Positions 8,093 to 15,584 of a stretch of DNA of 55,260 bases are shown piece after piece. The DNA is from Rickettsiales bacterium. GTDB taxonomy: Bacteria; Bacteroidota; Bacteroidia; Cytophagales; Cyclobacteriaceae. Location: contig PBTY01000042.1 of NCBI GenBank assembly GCA_002729235.1, forward strand, positions 12,120 to 67,379, read 5' to 3'. The notes beneath the pieces are model-generated. The model had not been told where the DNA came from. It was given only the letters and a program-made list of their open reading frames with translations, and made no database searches. The stretch's first letter is position 1; each line of letters begins with the position of its first letter. A program made the translations under genes and the position numbers.

Positions 8093-8644
8093 ATGCCGAA
8101 AATTGTTGCCCAGAAGCTTGATTGGATAAAGTATGGATTTGAACTTTTTGCAAGTCAGGGCGAATCTGCACTTATAGTCGACAAAATGTCGCAATATCTC
8201 AAGTGCAATCGCTCTAGTTTTTACTGGCATTTCGGTTCTAAAAAAAAATTTATTGATGAAATAATTAACTACTGGATAGAATTAGATACCAACCAAATAA
8301 TCCAGTTAGTCCAAGAAGCCGAGAGTCCTCAAGACAAATTCTTTATACTAGTAAAACAGGCGTTCAAAGCTGATTCCAATTTAGATTTTGTCTTATATCT
8401 CAAACGCTATGCTACTCACCATGAAGAAGTGAAGATGATTATTGAATCAATCGATCAACAGCGAATAGAATTTGTTGCATCCATACTTACTGAAATAGGC
8501 TATACGAAAACTGAATCTTCAGAAAAAGCCATGATCTTTTATAAATATCTGATAGGACATCATGAAATGAATAGAAACATTAAGCAAGAACAGAACTACG
8601 TAAATAAAATTTATAAGGAATTAAAGCATTTTATCGACCTATGA
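8093..8644 (+). CDS. TetR/AcrR-family transcriptional regulator
   Basis: A 183-residue protein. The N-terminal 50 residues carry the TetR helix-turn-helix: WIKYGFELFASQGESALIV, then LKCNRSSFYWHFGSKKKF (the YWHF/GSK signature). The C-terminal ligand-binding domain is divergent, as usual. Two matched palindromes lie directly upstream. The gene overlaps the SRPBCC gene by 4 nt (ATGA), so the two form a translationally coupled operon that the regulator probably controls. The inducer is unknown. Confidence 0.88.
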   Translation: MPKIVAQKLDWIKYGFELFASQGESALIVDKMSQYLKCNRSSFYWHFGSKKKFIDEIINYWIELDTNQIIQLVQEAESPQDKFFILVKQAFKADSNLDFVLYLKRYATHHEEVKMIIESIDQQRIEFVASILTEIGYTKTESSEKAMIFYKYLIGHHEMNRNIKQEQNYVNKIYKELKHFIDL

Positions 8645-9147
8645 TCTTCTCCAAATCCTTTGCATCCATTTTACTCTTCACCTTTACATTGATCATGCAC
8701 ACTAAAATTAAAGCTCAGAATAAGTACACTATTGAGGTAAATCTAAATGCCTCCTCCTCACAAGTTTGGGATACCATAACAGACTTCACCTCCTACCAAA
8801 AATGGAATACTGTTTTAATAATGAAGAATAACGAAGACCTGGAAGTTGGAAAAAAGTTCAATGTTACGATTATCAATGAAAATGGAAAATCGTCGAAATT
8901 CAAAGCACTAACAATGAACAAAATTCCTTACAAAGAATTTTCTGCAAGACAGAAAATCCTGGGAAAGTGGTTTTTCTCGGCAACTCATTATTTCAAAGTA
9001 ATAGCACTAACAGATTCACAATGTACTTTCATCCAAACTTGGGAGTTTACAGGCTTACTTTTCAAGCCGATGAGAAAAACCATATTTAATCAACTCAAAA
9101 GGTTCGATCAAATGAATCGTGATTTAAAGGTTCATCTGGAGGGATAA
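8641..9147 (+). CDS. Exported SRPBCC (START-like) domain protein
   Basis: A 168-residue protein with a signal peptide (about residues 1-25, ending KIKAQ) followed by one SRPBCC/polyketide-cyclase-like domain: YTIEVNLNASSSQVWDTITDF, YQKWNTVL, GKKFNVTI and TWEFTGLLF are characteristic. The fold is a hydrophobic-ligand binding pocket. Export is less usual, as most homologues are cytoplasmic. It overlaps the TetR stop codon by 4 nt. The ligand is unknown; a lipid-like or aromatic effector shared with the TetR protein is a reasonable guess only. Confidence 0.75.
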   Translation: MIFSKSFASILLFTFTLIMHTKIKAQNKYTIEVNLNASSSQVWDTITDFTSYQKWNTVLIMKNNEDLEVGKKFNVTIINENGKSSKFKALTMNKIPYKEFSARQKILGKWFFSATHYFKVIALTDSQCTFIQTWEFTGLLFKPMRKTIFNQLKRFDQMNRDLKVHLEG

Positions 9148-9174
9148 TTTCTTCTTTAGAGAAACTTATCCTTA

Positions 9175-9186
9175 ACTGAGCTCAGT
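9175..9186. repeat. 12-bp perfect palindrome upstream of the glycosidase gene
   Basis: ACTGAGCTCAGT lies in the 147-base gap before the GH39-like gene. It could be an operator half or chance; no second copy was found. Confidence 0.3.
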
Positions 9187-9294
9187 CCCAACAAAGACAA
9201 GGGGAATGCATTGAATTATCATTGAATCCATTCAAATACATCTCTTCACCAAATAATGTGTATTTTTCCTGTGGAGTAATTCATCAGGCAGCCA

Positions 9295-11223
9295 TTGAAA
9301 ACTATCACATCTCAAGTCATTATTATTCTGTTAGTGATTGGATTTCCCTTTAACTCATTTGGGCAAACTGCTATTACCGTATACCCAGACTCCATCCAGG
9401 AATCGAATAAAAGTTATGATTATGGTGTCTTTTACGTTCCTAAAACTCAGGCTGCACAGGATGACTTTTTGAATAATGGTGATCATCTGAACAGCATTCG
9501 ACTGCATATCATAGAGAGTGCGCTTAACAACTCCTCCAACCTCAGTGAAACACTTGCTATCCTTGATGATGTAAGCGCCATCCTGAAACAAATAGCTGCA
9601 AAAACGGATAAGCTACTATTCATCATCGAGAAAATGCCTCCATGGCTAAGCAGCTCAAGTGACGGCTCTCCCGCGCAAACAACAGGATGGTCTATTCTAA
9701 ATACGAGGCCTCCTAAAGACTATGAGCAGTGGAACACGGTCGTGCAGTCAATTACGAGTAGGATTAATACTGATTACGGAATTGATAACGCTTATTTTGA
9801 AATATGGAACGAACCAGACTTAGGCTCTTGGACCGGTACACAAGCTGAGTTTTTTGAATTGTACCGAAAGACACGTGAGGCCATAAAAAGTGTTGATTCT
9901 TCCATACCAGTAGGTGGCCCGGCTACCAATCACTGGGCAAACAACATTACCTATTTAGCCCCTTTTGGCTATATCTCACAGACAGAGGGGGAACTGTCCT
10001 TAATTAGCCATTTGATTGATTCAACCCATCATTGGAATGCTCCCATGGATTTTATCTCGTGGCACAACTTCAATCTCTCAACTCAAACCTATCAGAATGC
10101 AATAGATTTCATCTATCAAAAATACGAGAACCTCGGTGCTACTGTTCCTGAACTGCTCGTTAGTGAGTGGAATGCTCCATCAGCAGTCAGAGATACGGAT
10201 ATCCACTATGCATTTGCGGCAAAAAATACACTTTCCATCCAGAAAACAATGATCAATGCCAATATGATCGCAGCCTGGCAAGATTTTGAGTCATCTGCTC
10301 AGGAGTTTCACGCCGACTATGGGTTACTCACTTATGGAGCTATCCGAAAACCTGTTTATAATGTAATTCATCTCATTTCTCAGCTAAAAGGTGATCGCGT
10401 AAAAATGGAATCCTCAGCACCACTAATCACTGAATCTACCATCAACAATGGCAGCCTAGATGTTTTAATCACCAACTATGCTCCGCCCCCAGTAGTAGAG
10501 GCACTCAATCATACGTTATTCGAAGGAAAACACTCGATTAATGCACTTATTGAGGCTGGTTACATTGACTTGACCTCAGGTGATTATTCGAAATTGGAGG
10601 ACATTTATCAAGAGAAAACACAAATACCCAACTCCAGCGAACTGAATATCGCTATCAACAACTCCATTCCTGTTTATAGCTACTATGACATCTTGCAGTC
10701 TGTAGATCATTCCATTTCCCTCACACTTCCTGATTATGATTCTGAAGAGTATGCAGGTGAAATGTATGTAGTGGACCATCAAACCAATAATGGGCAATAC
10801 ACTTATGATTCATTGGTCGCTAAGGGATTTAGCCAATCAGAAGCAATCAATGAAATAGTAGGTTATCAATCATTGAAAAGTAAGTCTATCTCACTGAATA
10901 ATGGCACGCTGGCCTTATCCATGAAACCGAATAGCGTTGCACTGATTAAAATTCAATTGTTCCCTGGAGTAACAGCCATTCAAGACACTCAACCAGATCA
11001 GATAAGTGTTTATCCGAACCCATCGAGCGAAATAGTGAACATTTATCACCCAGGTTCATCGCTAGGCAACTTTCAACTGATGGATTTATCTGGTAAGACG
11101 CTTAAAACATATTCAACTCAATCCAAGCAAATGCAGTTGGATCTGACGGGTTTGAAACCAGGGGTTTACCTGCTCCAATTTGAAAAGCATACTAAAACTG
11201 TGCGAATCCAGGTGAATAATTAA
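9295..11223 (+). CDS. Secreted GH39-like glycoside hydrolase with T9SS sorting domain
   Basis: A 642-residue protein from a TTG start that gives a signal peptide ending SFGQ (about residue 23). Residues about 40-380 resemble clan GH-A family 39: acid/base Glu173 in EIWNEPDLGSW, GGPATN, and probable nucleophile Glu291 in LLVSEWNAP. The last 75 residues are a type A T9SS C-terminal domain (VYPNPSS, FQLMDLSGKTL, LKPGVYLLQ), so it is exported by type IX secretion and anchored or released. GH39 members cleave beta-xylosides or alpha-iduronosides; marine relatives act on algal polysaccharides. Substrate not determined; no other polysaccharide-utilisation genes adjoin. Confidence 0.85.
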   Translation: MKTITSQVIIILLVIGFPFNSFGQTAITVYPDSIQESNKSYDYGVFYVPKTQAAQDDFLNNGDHLNSIRLHIIESALNNSSNLSETLAILDDVSAILKQIAAKTDKLLFIIEKMPPWLSSSSDGSPAQTTGWSILNTRPPKDYEQWNTVVQSITSRINTDYGIDNAYFEIWNEPDLGSWTGTQAEFFELYRKTREAIKSVDSSIPVGGPATNHWANNITYLAPFGYISQTEGELSLISHLIDSTHHWNAPMDFISWHNFNLSTQTYQNAIDFIYQKYENLGATVPELLVSEWNAPSAVRDTDIHYAFAAKNTLSIQKTMINANMIAAWQDFESSAQEFHADYGLLTYGAIRKPVYNVIHLISQLKGDRVKMESSAPLITESTINNGSLDVLITNYAPPPVVEALNHTLFEGKHSINALIEAGYIDLTSGDYSKLEDIYQEKTQIPNSSELNIAINNSIPVYSYYDILQSVDHSISLTLPDYDSEEYAGEMYVVDHQTNNGQYTYDSLVAKGFSQSEAINEIVGYQSLKSKSISLNNGTLALSMKPNSVALIKIQLFPGVTAIQDTQPDQISVYPNPSSEIVNIYHPGSSLGNFQLMDLSGKTLKTYSTQSKQMQLDLTGLKPGVYLLQFEKHTKTVRIQVNN

Positions 11224-11380
11224 AAGGCTCTAGCGTCAGATTCAGTTATAAATCAAGTATTTTCCATTATTTTGGAGTATTGAAATGGCCAAACATCCAT
11301 CAAAAGAGCATAGGACATTTCATATATAAATAATATGACCAATCATGTTATTACGATGTTAGCGGTAAAAGAACAAACTT

Positions 11381-12163
11381 ATGCACCCTTTAGATCGAAT
11401 TGCAGTTAATGCTCAAAATAAAGAAGAGTCATATATTGATGATATGACAGAATCAAGGGATTTCTATGCAATGAGGCCTGCCTGTGACACTGAAGAAACT
11501 GGACCTAATTATCCTCAAATAAAAGATATTACTGGTGGAAACTGGGATATAAAAGATCCAAAATCTATGTACAGTCAGTTCACATTTTATTCGACACCTG
11601 CAGATACCACCCCAGATTTCGGAGTTTTTAATTTGTATAGCAGTTCAAAACTTACTGACTTAGTTAGTAATGGTGTATTAGGAACATTTAGTTTGATAAT
11701 TACAGAAAAATTTAAAAATACCCTAACGGATTTTAATTTAGGTACTCATTGGTTTTTTCCTATATACCTTAAACATAAATCTGATACATTAAAGTATTTT
11801 GTCCTCCATTTGAATAATGATTTGAGTGATAGAATTATTTATGAGCAATCTATCTTCTATACTCAAGAGGGTCTCATCGGCACAAACAAAAGAGATATAG
11901 TTTTTGACAATGATGAGCATTACTTGAAGTACAGAGAGGAACTAAAGAATGAATCCCCAAACAGTATTATGTCAAAAACAAGTATCAAGGCTAAGAAAAT
12001 AGTGATTGACAATTCTCTAGATATTGATATCGTAACGTCAAAGAGAACGGGGATAGATATATTCATCTCAAGTAAATTAGCTAACAAAATTCTAGAACGT
12101 AGCCTGACAGGTATCGACCTGAAGAAGACCAAAAAGCTGCATAAGAATACCGCTAACAAGTGA
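11381..12163 (+). CDS. Imm11-family (MXAN_0049-type) immunity protein
   Basis: A 260-residue soluble protein without signal peptide. The pattern FYAMRPACDTEE ... PNYPQIKDI, then KLTDLVSNG, LIITEKFKNTLTDFNLG, a FVLHL stretch and a second half ending IFISSKLANKILERSLTGID matches the Imm11 (DUF1629) layout, with two repeats of the ISEKLKNxLE type. Imm11 proteins neutralise polymorphic toxins. No toxin gene is adjacent, so this is an orphan immunity gene, a common state in Bacteroidota. It sits between nested inverted repeats in an AT-rich patch with other accessory features. The family call is from pattern memory. Confidence 0.65.
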   Translation: MHPLDRIAVNAQNKEESYIDDMTESRDFYAMRPACDTEETGPNYPQIKDITGGNWDIKDPKSMYSQFTFYSTPADTTPDFGVFNLYSSSKLTDLVSNGVLGTFSLIITEKFKNTLTDFNLGTHWFFPIYLKHKSDTLKYFVLHLNNDLSDRIIYEQSIFYTQEGLIGTNKRDIVFDNDEHYLKYREELKNESPNSIMSKTSIKAKKIVIDNSLDIDIVTSKRTGIDIFISSKLANKILERSLTGIDLKKTKKLHKNTANK

Positions 12164-12165
12164 TA

Positions 12166-12187
12166 TTGTTGGAGTTGTCTCCAACAA
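12166..12187. repeat. Perfect hairpin after the immunity gene
   Basis: TTGTTGGAG (12166-12174), loop TTGT, CTCCAACAA (12179-12187). There is no T-tract, so it is not a classical terminator. The flanking CTAAC (12153-12157) and GTTAG (12206-12210) could extend it into a longer two-part cruciform about 58 bp long. Confidence 0.5.
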
Positions 12188-12248
12188 GCCGTATGACGCT
12201 AGATAGTTAGGAATTATAATGGGCATCATGCTGGCTAGCTGTATCATT

Positions 12249-12293
12249 TCTGTTGGTGGACACCTGTCCTACCTCTAGCGGAACACCAACAGA
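12249..12293. repeat. 10-bp inverted repeat in the noncoding stretch 12164-12633
   Basis: TCTGTTGGTG (12249-12258) and CACCAACAGA (12284-12293), exact arms around a 25-base loop. It is the third structured element within 150 bp after the immunity gene. The 470-base stretch 12164-12633 contains no convincing gene: only these hairpins, the 21-bp repeat array and a promoter-like region. Confidence 0.5.
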
Positions 12294-12318
12294 GGCGGAG
12301 GGATAGCAAAATCATCTG

Positions 12319-12465
12319 TCCGTATCTGGCAATGGTTCTTCCGCTCTGGGAAATGACTCGTCCGCAGAGGAAAATGAGTTATCCGCATCCAGCAATCACA
12401 TAAACGCATCCGGCAATCATTCATCCGCGCTCGACAATCATTCGTCCGCAGGTAATATTAATCCT
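12319..12465 (+). repeat. Degenerate 21-bp tandem repeat, seven units
   Basis: Seven consecutive units of exactly 21 bp start at 12319, 12340, 12361, 12382, 12403, 12424 and 12445, around a consensus TCCGCATCCGGCAATCATTCA, with a decayed partial unit at 12298-12318. In one frame the units read as a heptapeptide of the type S-A-x-x-N-H-S, closed by TGA at 12475-12477 and opened by a TAG inside the partial unit. No start codon is available, so I treat it as noncoding or the remnant of a repeat protein. Confidence 0.65.
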
Positions 12466-12633
12466 AAAGCAGGTTGACAGGTTATAAATGCATTCCAATT
12501 CAAATACATGGCATTTCAAGGACGTTTAAATGTGAAATTCCGTTATTTTGGAGGAATGAAAGATTATTCCTAATTGACACACGCTAATCATTTAAGGAAA
12601 TATGATAGCTGAAAAAAGTTCAGTTACACAATA

Positions 12634-12873
12634 ATGAAGGTTGTGTTTTATTTACTTTCTACATTTTACAATATGATTTCAAACTTTAAAGCACTGAACC
12701 TAGGTATCAGGAGAATACTAATTGTAGGAACAATCCCTGGAGCCTTAATTATTGGATCCATCATTGATTCAAAAGAATTTATTCTCGCAGGTCTGCTTTT
12801 TGGAATTCCTGTTTATTGGTTAACAATTTTTATCATTCTTTGGGTAGTTGATGGATTTAAAAAAGAAGCATAA
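12634..12873 (+). CDS. Small membrane protein of unknown function
   Basis: Up to 79 residues with two predicted membrane segments (about 29-46 and 50-72) and a basic tail (DGFKKEA). An internal Met at 12673 (MISNFKAL) is an equally plausible start. Its stop codon shares one base with the next start (TAATG), so the two genes are probably translated together. Small two-helix proteins ending in W-x-x-x-GFKK occur widely in Bacteroidota with no known function. Confidence 0.55.
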   Translation: MKVVFYLLSTFYNMISNFKALNLGIRRILIVGTIPGALIIGSIIDSKEFILAGLLFGIPVYWLTIFIILWVVDGFKKEA

Positions 12874-13166
12874 TGAAAGAAATATCAGAAAAACTTATCC
12901 AACAAGAATTTGGTGACGCTATTATAAAGTTGTTTCAACTCAACAATCAAGAGATCTTTTGTGGTCTGGTTCAAGATAAGGATTCAGCTCAATATGCAAT
13001 TGTAGAGCAAAATTCTTCTGATCTAATTGTTGCCATTGAAGAACAGGGAAAACAGAAACCATATCTCATAATTGAAAACATAACGGAGTTTCAAATCATT
13101 CAATTTTACAAAAAACTGCAATCCATTATCCCAATCGAAAGATTGAATCAACTTGACAAAGAATGA
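12873..13166 (+). CDS. Small protein of unknown function
   Basis: A 97-residue soluble, acidic protein, mixed alpha/beta by pattern, with no motif I recognise. Its start overlaps the stop of the small membrane protein by one base, implying a two-gene operon. A role such as antitoxin or immunity partner is possible from context but nothing in the sequence demonstrates it. The following 236 bases to 13402 hold no gene. Confidence 0.55.
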   Translation: MKEISEKLIQQEFGDAIIKLFQLNNQEIFCGLVQDKDSAQYAIVEQNSSDLIVAIEEQGKQKPYLIIENITEFQIIQFYKKLQSIIPIERLNQLDKE

Positions 13167-13402
13167 TAGAAACTAAATATGTTTAGAATGTATTTAAACT
13201 TTCACTTTAGAAACTTCTGATCAACTCATGAACTTTCCACAGGGACACTGAATCCATTCTATTAAGCACATCTCTCAGAATTTGCCATCTTTCTGAACGT
13301 AGAGCCATCATCATACTTGGGAAGCACTAGTAGATTCATTACTTTACCTAAACTAACCAAGCAATGGGCGTTTTTCTAGCTTAGTTAAAGCCTCTATTCA
13401 GC

Positions 13403-14164
13403 ATGACAAAAGCAGCTTTTTTCAGAGAACTTGATCAGGCTTACACTCTTTTCAACGAAAACTTCCTACAGATTATGAATCTGGAATATGACGTAATTAA
13501 GGGGCTGGAAATGTATAAAAATGAAAAACAGGCTATACTTGAAGTGTATGAAATTCTTGAAGAGAAAGTGCACACTATTGACCATTTTAAATCTCATATA
13601 GAGCGAATCGAAAGAAGTCCTGATATTATTCAATCAATGTCAATAGTGTATTTAGTAGCTCACTTTGAAGTCTACTTTTCAACTATAATAGAACTTCTTC
13701 TCTCATTTTTCTGGGAATCTTTAAAGAGCAAAGAGAAGTCAATTTCTTATCAAGAAGCCCTTTCATTCAATTCAACCAAAGAACTAAGAGATCATATAAT
13801 AAAAAAAGAAATTTATAAAGTCTCTTTCGGAGGCATCAAAGAACGTATAATGTTCTTGGAGAAGAGACTCGGTCTAACCTTTGAATACAATAGATTGAAA
13901 GGTGTAAAAAACAACTGGAATTCGGTTGAATTAGAATCGTTGGTAGAAGTTCATTCAACTCGAAACGTGATAGTTCATAACAATGGAAAAATTGACAAGA
14001 GATACTTACAAGAGAATAGAAACTGCGAATTAAAAATTGGTGAACACCGAGATATTTCCAAGAAATACGTTTTGGATAGCAGCGGGGTACTATTCCGAGT
14101 TTGCAACTCATTATATCAAGTAGCTAGAAAAAAGGTATCTGAAAAACGAAAAACAATAAAATGA
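13403..14164 (+). CDS. HEPN-domain protein (putative RNase-fold, orphan)
   Basis: A 253-residue, mostly helical protein. Near the C-terminal third it carries STRNVIVHNNGKID, i.e. the R-x4-H signature of HEPN domains (Arg and His of RNVIVH), preceded by a long helix that includes IVYLVAHFEVYFS. HEPN proteins with this motif are commonly metal-independent RNases in toxin-antitoxin, abortive-infection or CRISPR-associated systems, although some are only scaffolds. No MNT antitoxin or other partner is adjacent. It lies at the end of the accessory patch that starts with the Imm11 gene. Motif clear; activity inferred. Confidence 0.65.
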   Translation: MTKAAFFRELDQAYTLFNENFLQIMNLEYDVIKGLEMYKNEKQAILEVYEILEEKVHTIDHFKSHIERIERSPDIIQSMSIVYLVAHFEVYFSTIIELLLSFFWESLKSKEKSISYQEALSFNSTKELRDHIIKKEIYKVSFGGIKERIMFLEKRLGLTFEYNRLKGVKNNWNSVELESLVEVHSTRNVIVHNNGKIDKRYLQENRNCELKIGEHRDISKKYVLDSSGVLFRVCNSLYQVARKKVSEKRKTIK

Positions 14165-14200
14165 TTCAGAGGATCAAATCTTTCAACCACATTCCTTGTC

Positions 14201-14224
14201 GTTGTAGGTCTTGTCACCTACAAC
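14201..14224. terminator. Hairpin between convergent HEPN and GNAT genes
   Basis: Perfect 9-bp stem GTTGTAGGT / ACCTACAAC with a 6-base loop, located between two convergent stop codons. No T-tract on either side, so terminator function is uncertain. Confidence 0.4.
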
Positions 14225-14225
14225 C

Positions 14226-14630
14226 TTATATCACCCTCTCCATCACCACATAGTCCTTCCCTCCTTTTTGGAAAGTTTCATCTGTTTTTACCATCCCAAA
14301 TCGCTCGTAGAAACCACACTTCTCGATTCGGGCATTGCACCAGATTCTAGATACTCCTTGTTCACCTAGCCACTCAAAAAGATATTGCAATAGCTGAGTC
14401 CCATAACCTTTGCCCTGATGAGCTTCAAGGGTTGCAAACTTCCTAAACTGTGCCTCCTTACCATTTTCGAAAGCAGAAACCACAGAAACCAACTTTCCCT
14501 CCACATACAATCCAAAGTGAACTCCTTCATCATCTTCGGGTAACTTCACATAGTCCAGCTCTCTATCCGGCCACATCACCTCATGCCTGATGCGCCAGGT
14601 TTGATGCGGGGCTATTTGTTCAATTCTCAT
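14226..14630 (-). CDS. GNAT-family N-acetyltransferase
   Basis: A 134-residue protein from the ATG at 14630 (a GTG at 14636 is also in frame). The acetyl-CoA binding motif A is clear: FATLEAHQGKGYGTQLLQYL (Q/R-x-x-G-x-G/A). The C-terminal NARIEKCGFYERFGMVKTDE is typical of the ElaA/YitI-like subgroup. Substrate unknown. It is the last gene of the minus-strand greA-HIT-GNAT series, but a terminator sits only 7 bases before its start, so expression may be partly uncoupled. Confidence 0.85.
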   Translation of the reverse strand: MRIEQIAPHQTWRIRHEVMWPDRELDYVKLPEDDEGVHFGLYVEGKLVSVVSAFENGKEAQFRKFATLEAHQGKGYGTQLLQYLFEWLGEQGVSRIWCNARIEKCGFYERFGMVKTDETFQKGGKDYVVMERVI

Positions 14631-14636
14631 AGGCAC

Positions 14637-14666
14637 AAAAAAAGTGAGCTCCTCGCGAAACTCACT
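14637..14666 (-). terminator. Intrinsic terminator between HIT and GNAT genes
   Basis: On the minus strand, AGTGAG (14666-14661) pairs with CTCACT (14648-14643), followed by a run of seven T (14643-14637). It ends the greA-HIT transcript. The T-run abuts the GNAT start. Confidence 0.7.
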
Positions 14667-14690
14667 CTTGCTTAATTTCTTGTATTCATT

Positions 14691-15086
14691 TTAGCCAATG
14701 GCATTTCTGACCTTATCTGCTATGGCAACCATTTCCTCTGAAGTCATGGAAAGCTTGGATTGAGCAAAGTTCATATCATTCACTCCATTGATCGGAATCA
14801 AATGAACATGCGCATGTGGAACTTCCAGTCCTATCACCGTTACACCAATGCGCTCACACTCTACTACGGACTCAATTCCTTTTGCCACTTTTTTCGCAAA
14901 CACATGCAAGCCAGCCAAGGTCTCATCATCCAAATCATAGATGTAGTCCACTTCCTTTTTAGGAATGACTAATGTATGTCCCTGAGCCAACGGATTGATA
15001 TCCAAAAAAGCCAGGTACTGATCATTCTCAGCTACAATGTGCGCTGGAATCTCACGAGCTATGATTCTGGAAAAAATAGAAGCCAT
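14691..15086 (-). CDS. HIT-family hydrolase
   Basis: A 131-residue histidine-triad protein: PHAHVHLIP gives His91, His93 and His95, with the catalytic His in the centre. The N-terminal half has IFSRIIAREIPAHIV and AFLDINPLAQGHTLVIPK, standard for the HINT/Hit branch acting on nucleoside phosphoramidates or dinucleoside polyphosphates. Its start codon overlaps the greA stop by one base, showing coupling. A terminator follows. Confidence 0.93.
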   Translation of the reverse strand: MASIFSRIIAREIPAHIVAENDQYLAFLDINPLAQGHTLVIPKKEVDYIYDLDDETLAGLHVFAKKVAKGIESVVECERIGVTVIGLEVPHAHVHLIPINGVNDMNFAQSKLSMTSEEMVAIADKVRNAIG

Positions 15087-15559
15087 TAGTAAGCGATGTT
15101 TACAATTTCAAATTCCATTTCCCCCGCAGGTACTTTGATCTTCGCTGTATCTCCTTCTTTCAAACCTAACAATCCACTCCCAATTGGTGATTTAATAGAG
15201 ATTTTATTCTGCTTCAAATCAGCTTCTTCTTCCGCTACCAACATGTACTTCACCTGCATCCCATTCTTCTTGTTCTTAATGGTCACGGTTGACAAAATTC
15301 CAACTTTGGAAGTATCTAAACTAGATTCATCTATCACTCTAGCATTACCAACAACTGCTTCAAGTTTAGAGATTTTAAGCTCCAACAAACCTTGAGCATC
15401 TTTAGCAGCATCATACTCAGCGTTCTCACTCAAATCTCCCTTATCTCTTGCTTCAGCTATTTGCTTAGCCATATCCGATCTCCCTTTGGTCTTTAGGTGA
15501 GCCAACTCATCCTTCAGCTTCTGCAAACCTTCCTTGGTATAATAATTAACTGCTGACAT
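15086..15559 (-). CDS. greA: Transcription elongation factor GreA
   Basis: A 157-residue protein from the ATG at 15559 (MSAVNYYTKEGLQKL). The N-terminal coiled coil spans about residues 1-75 with tip acidic residues in ARDKGDLSENAEYDAAKDAQG, the GreA signature needed to activate RNA polymerase's intrinsic transcript cleavage. The C-terminal FKBP-like domain ends SPIGSGLLGLKEGD and KVPAGEMEFEIVNI. It rescues arrested elongation complexes. Length is normal. It heads a two- or three-gene minus-strand operon. Confidence 0.95.
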   Translation of the reverse strand: MSAVNYYTKEGLQKLKDELAHLKTKGRSDMAKQIAEARDKGDLSENAEYDAAKDAQGLLELKISKLEAVVGNARVIDESSLDTSKVGILSTVTIKNKKNGMQVKYMLVAEEEADLKQNKISIKSPIGSGLLGLKEGDTAKIKVPAGEMEFEIVNIAY

Positions 15560-15584
15560 AAAATTTTCTTTAACTGTGTAAAAC

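Larger units (their letters stand above)
11229..12203. repeat. Two nested 10-bp inverted repeats bracketing the Imm11 gene
   Basis: Outer pair: TCTAGCGTCA (11229-11238) and its exact reverse complement TGACGCTAGA (12194-12203). Inner pair: GTTAGCGGTA (11358-11367) and TACCGCTAAC (12148-12157). The inner right arm overlaps the last codons of the immunity gene. The single gene between them resembles a cassette, but no transposase, integrase or target-site duplication was seen, and the arms are short. Confidence 0.5.

Noticed and set aside
12319-12465. Considered as a CRISPR array
   Set aside because: Units are contiguous 21-bp repeats without spacers, and no cas genes are present.
12319-12477. 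Considered as a real gene for a heptapeptide-repeat protein
   Set aside because: No ATG, GTG or TTG start in the frame and a TAG just before the first full unit; listed as a repeat instead.
13247-13275. TGAATCCATTC...ACATCTCT similar to a segment at 9222
   Set aside because: Low-complexity match with different internal spacing; could be promoter background.
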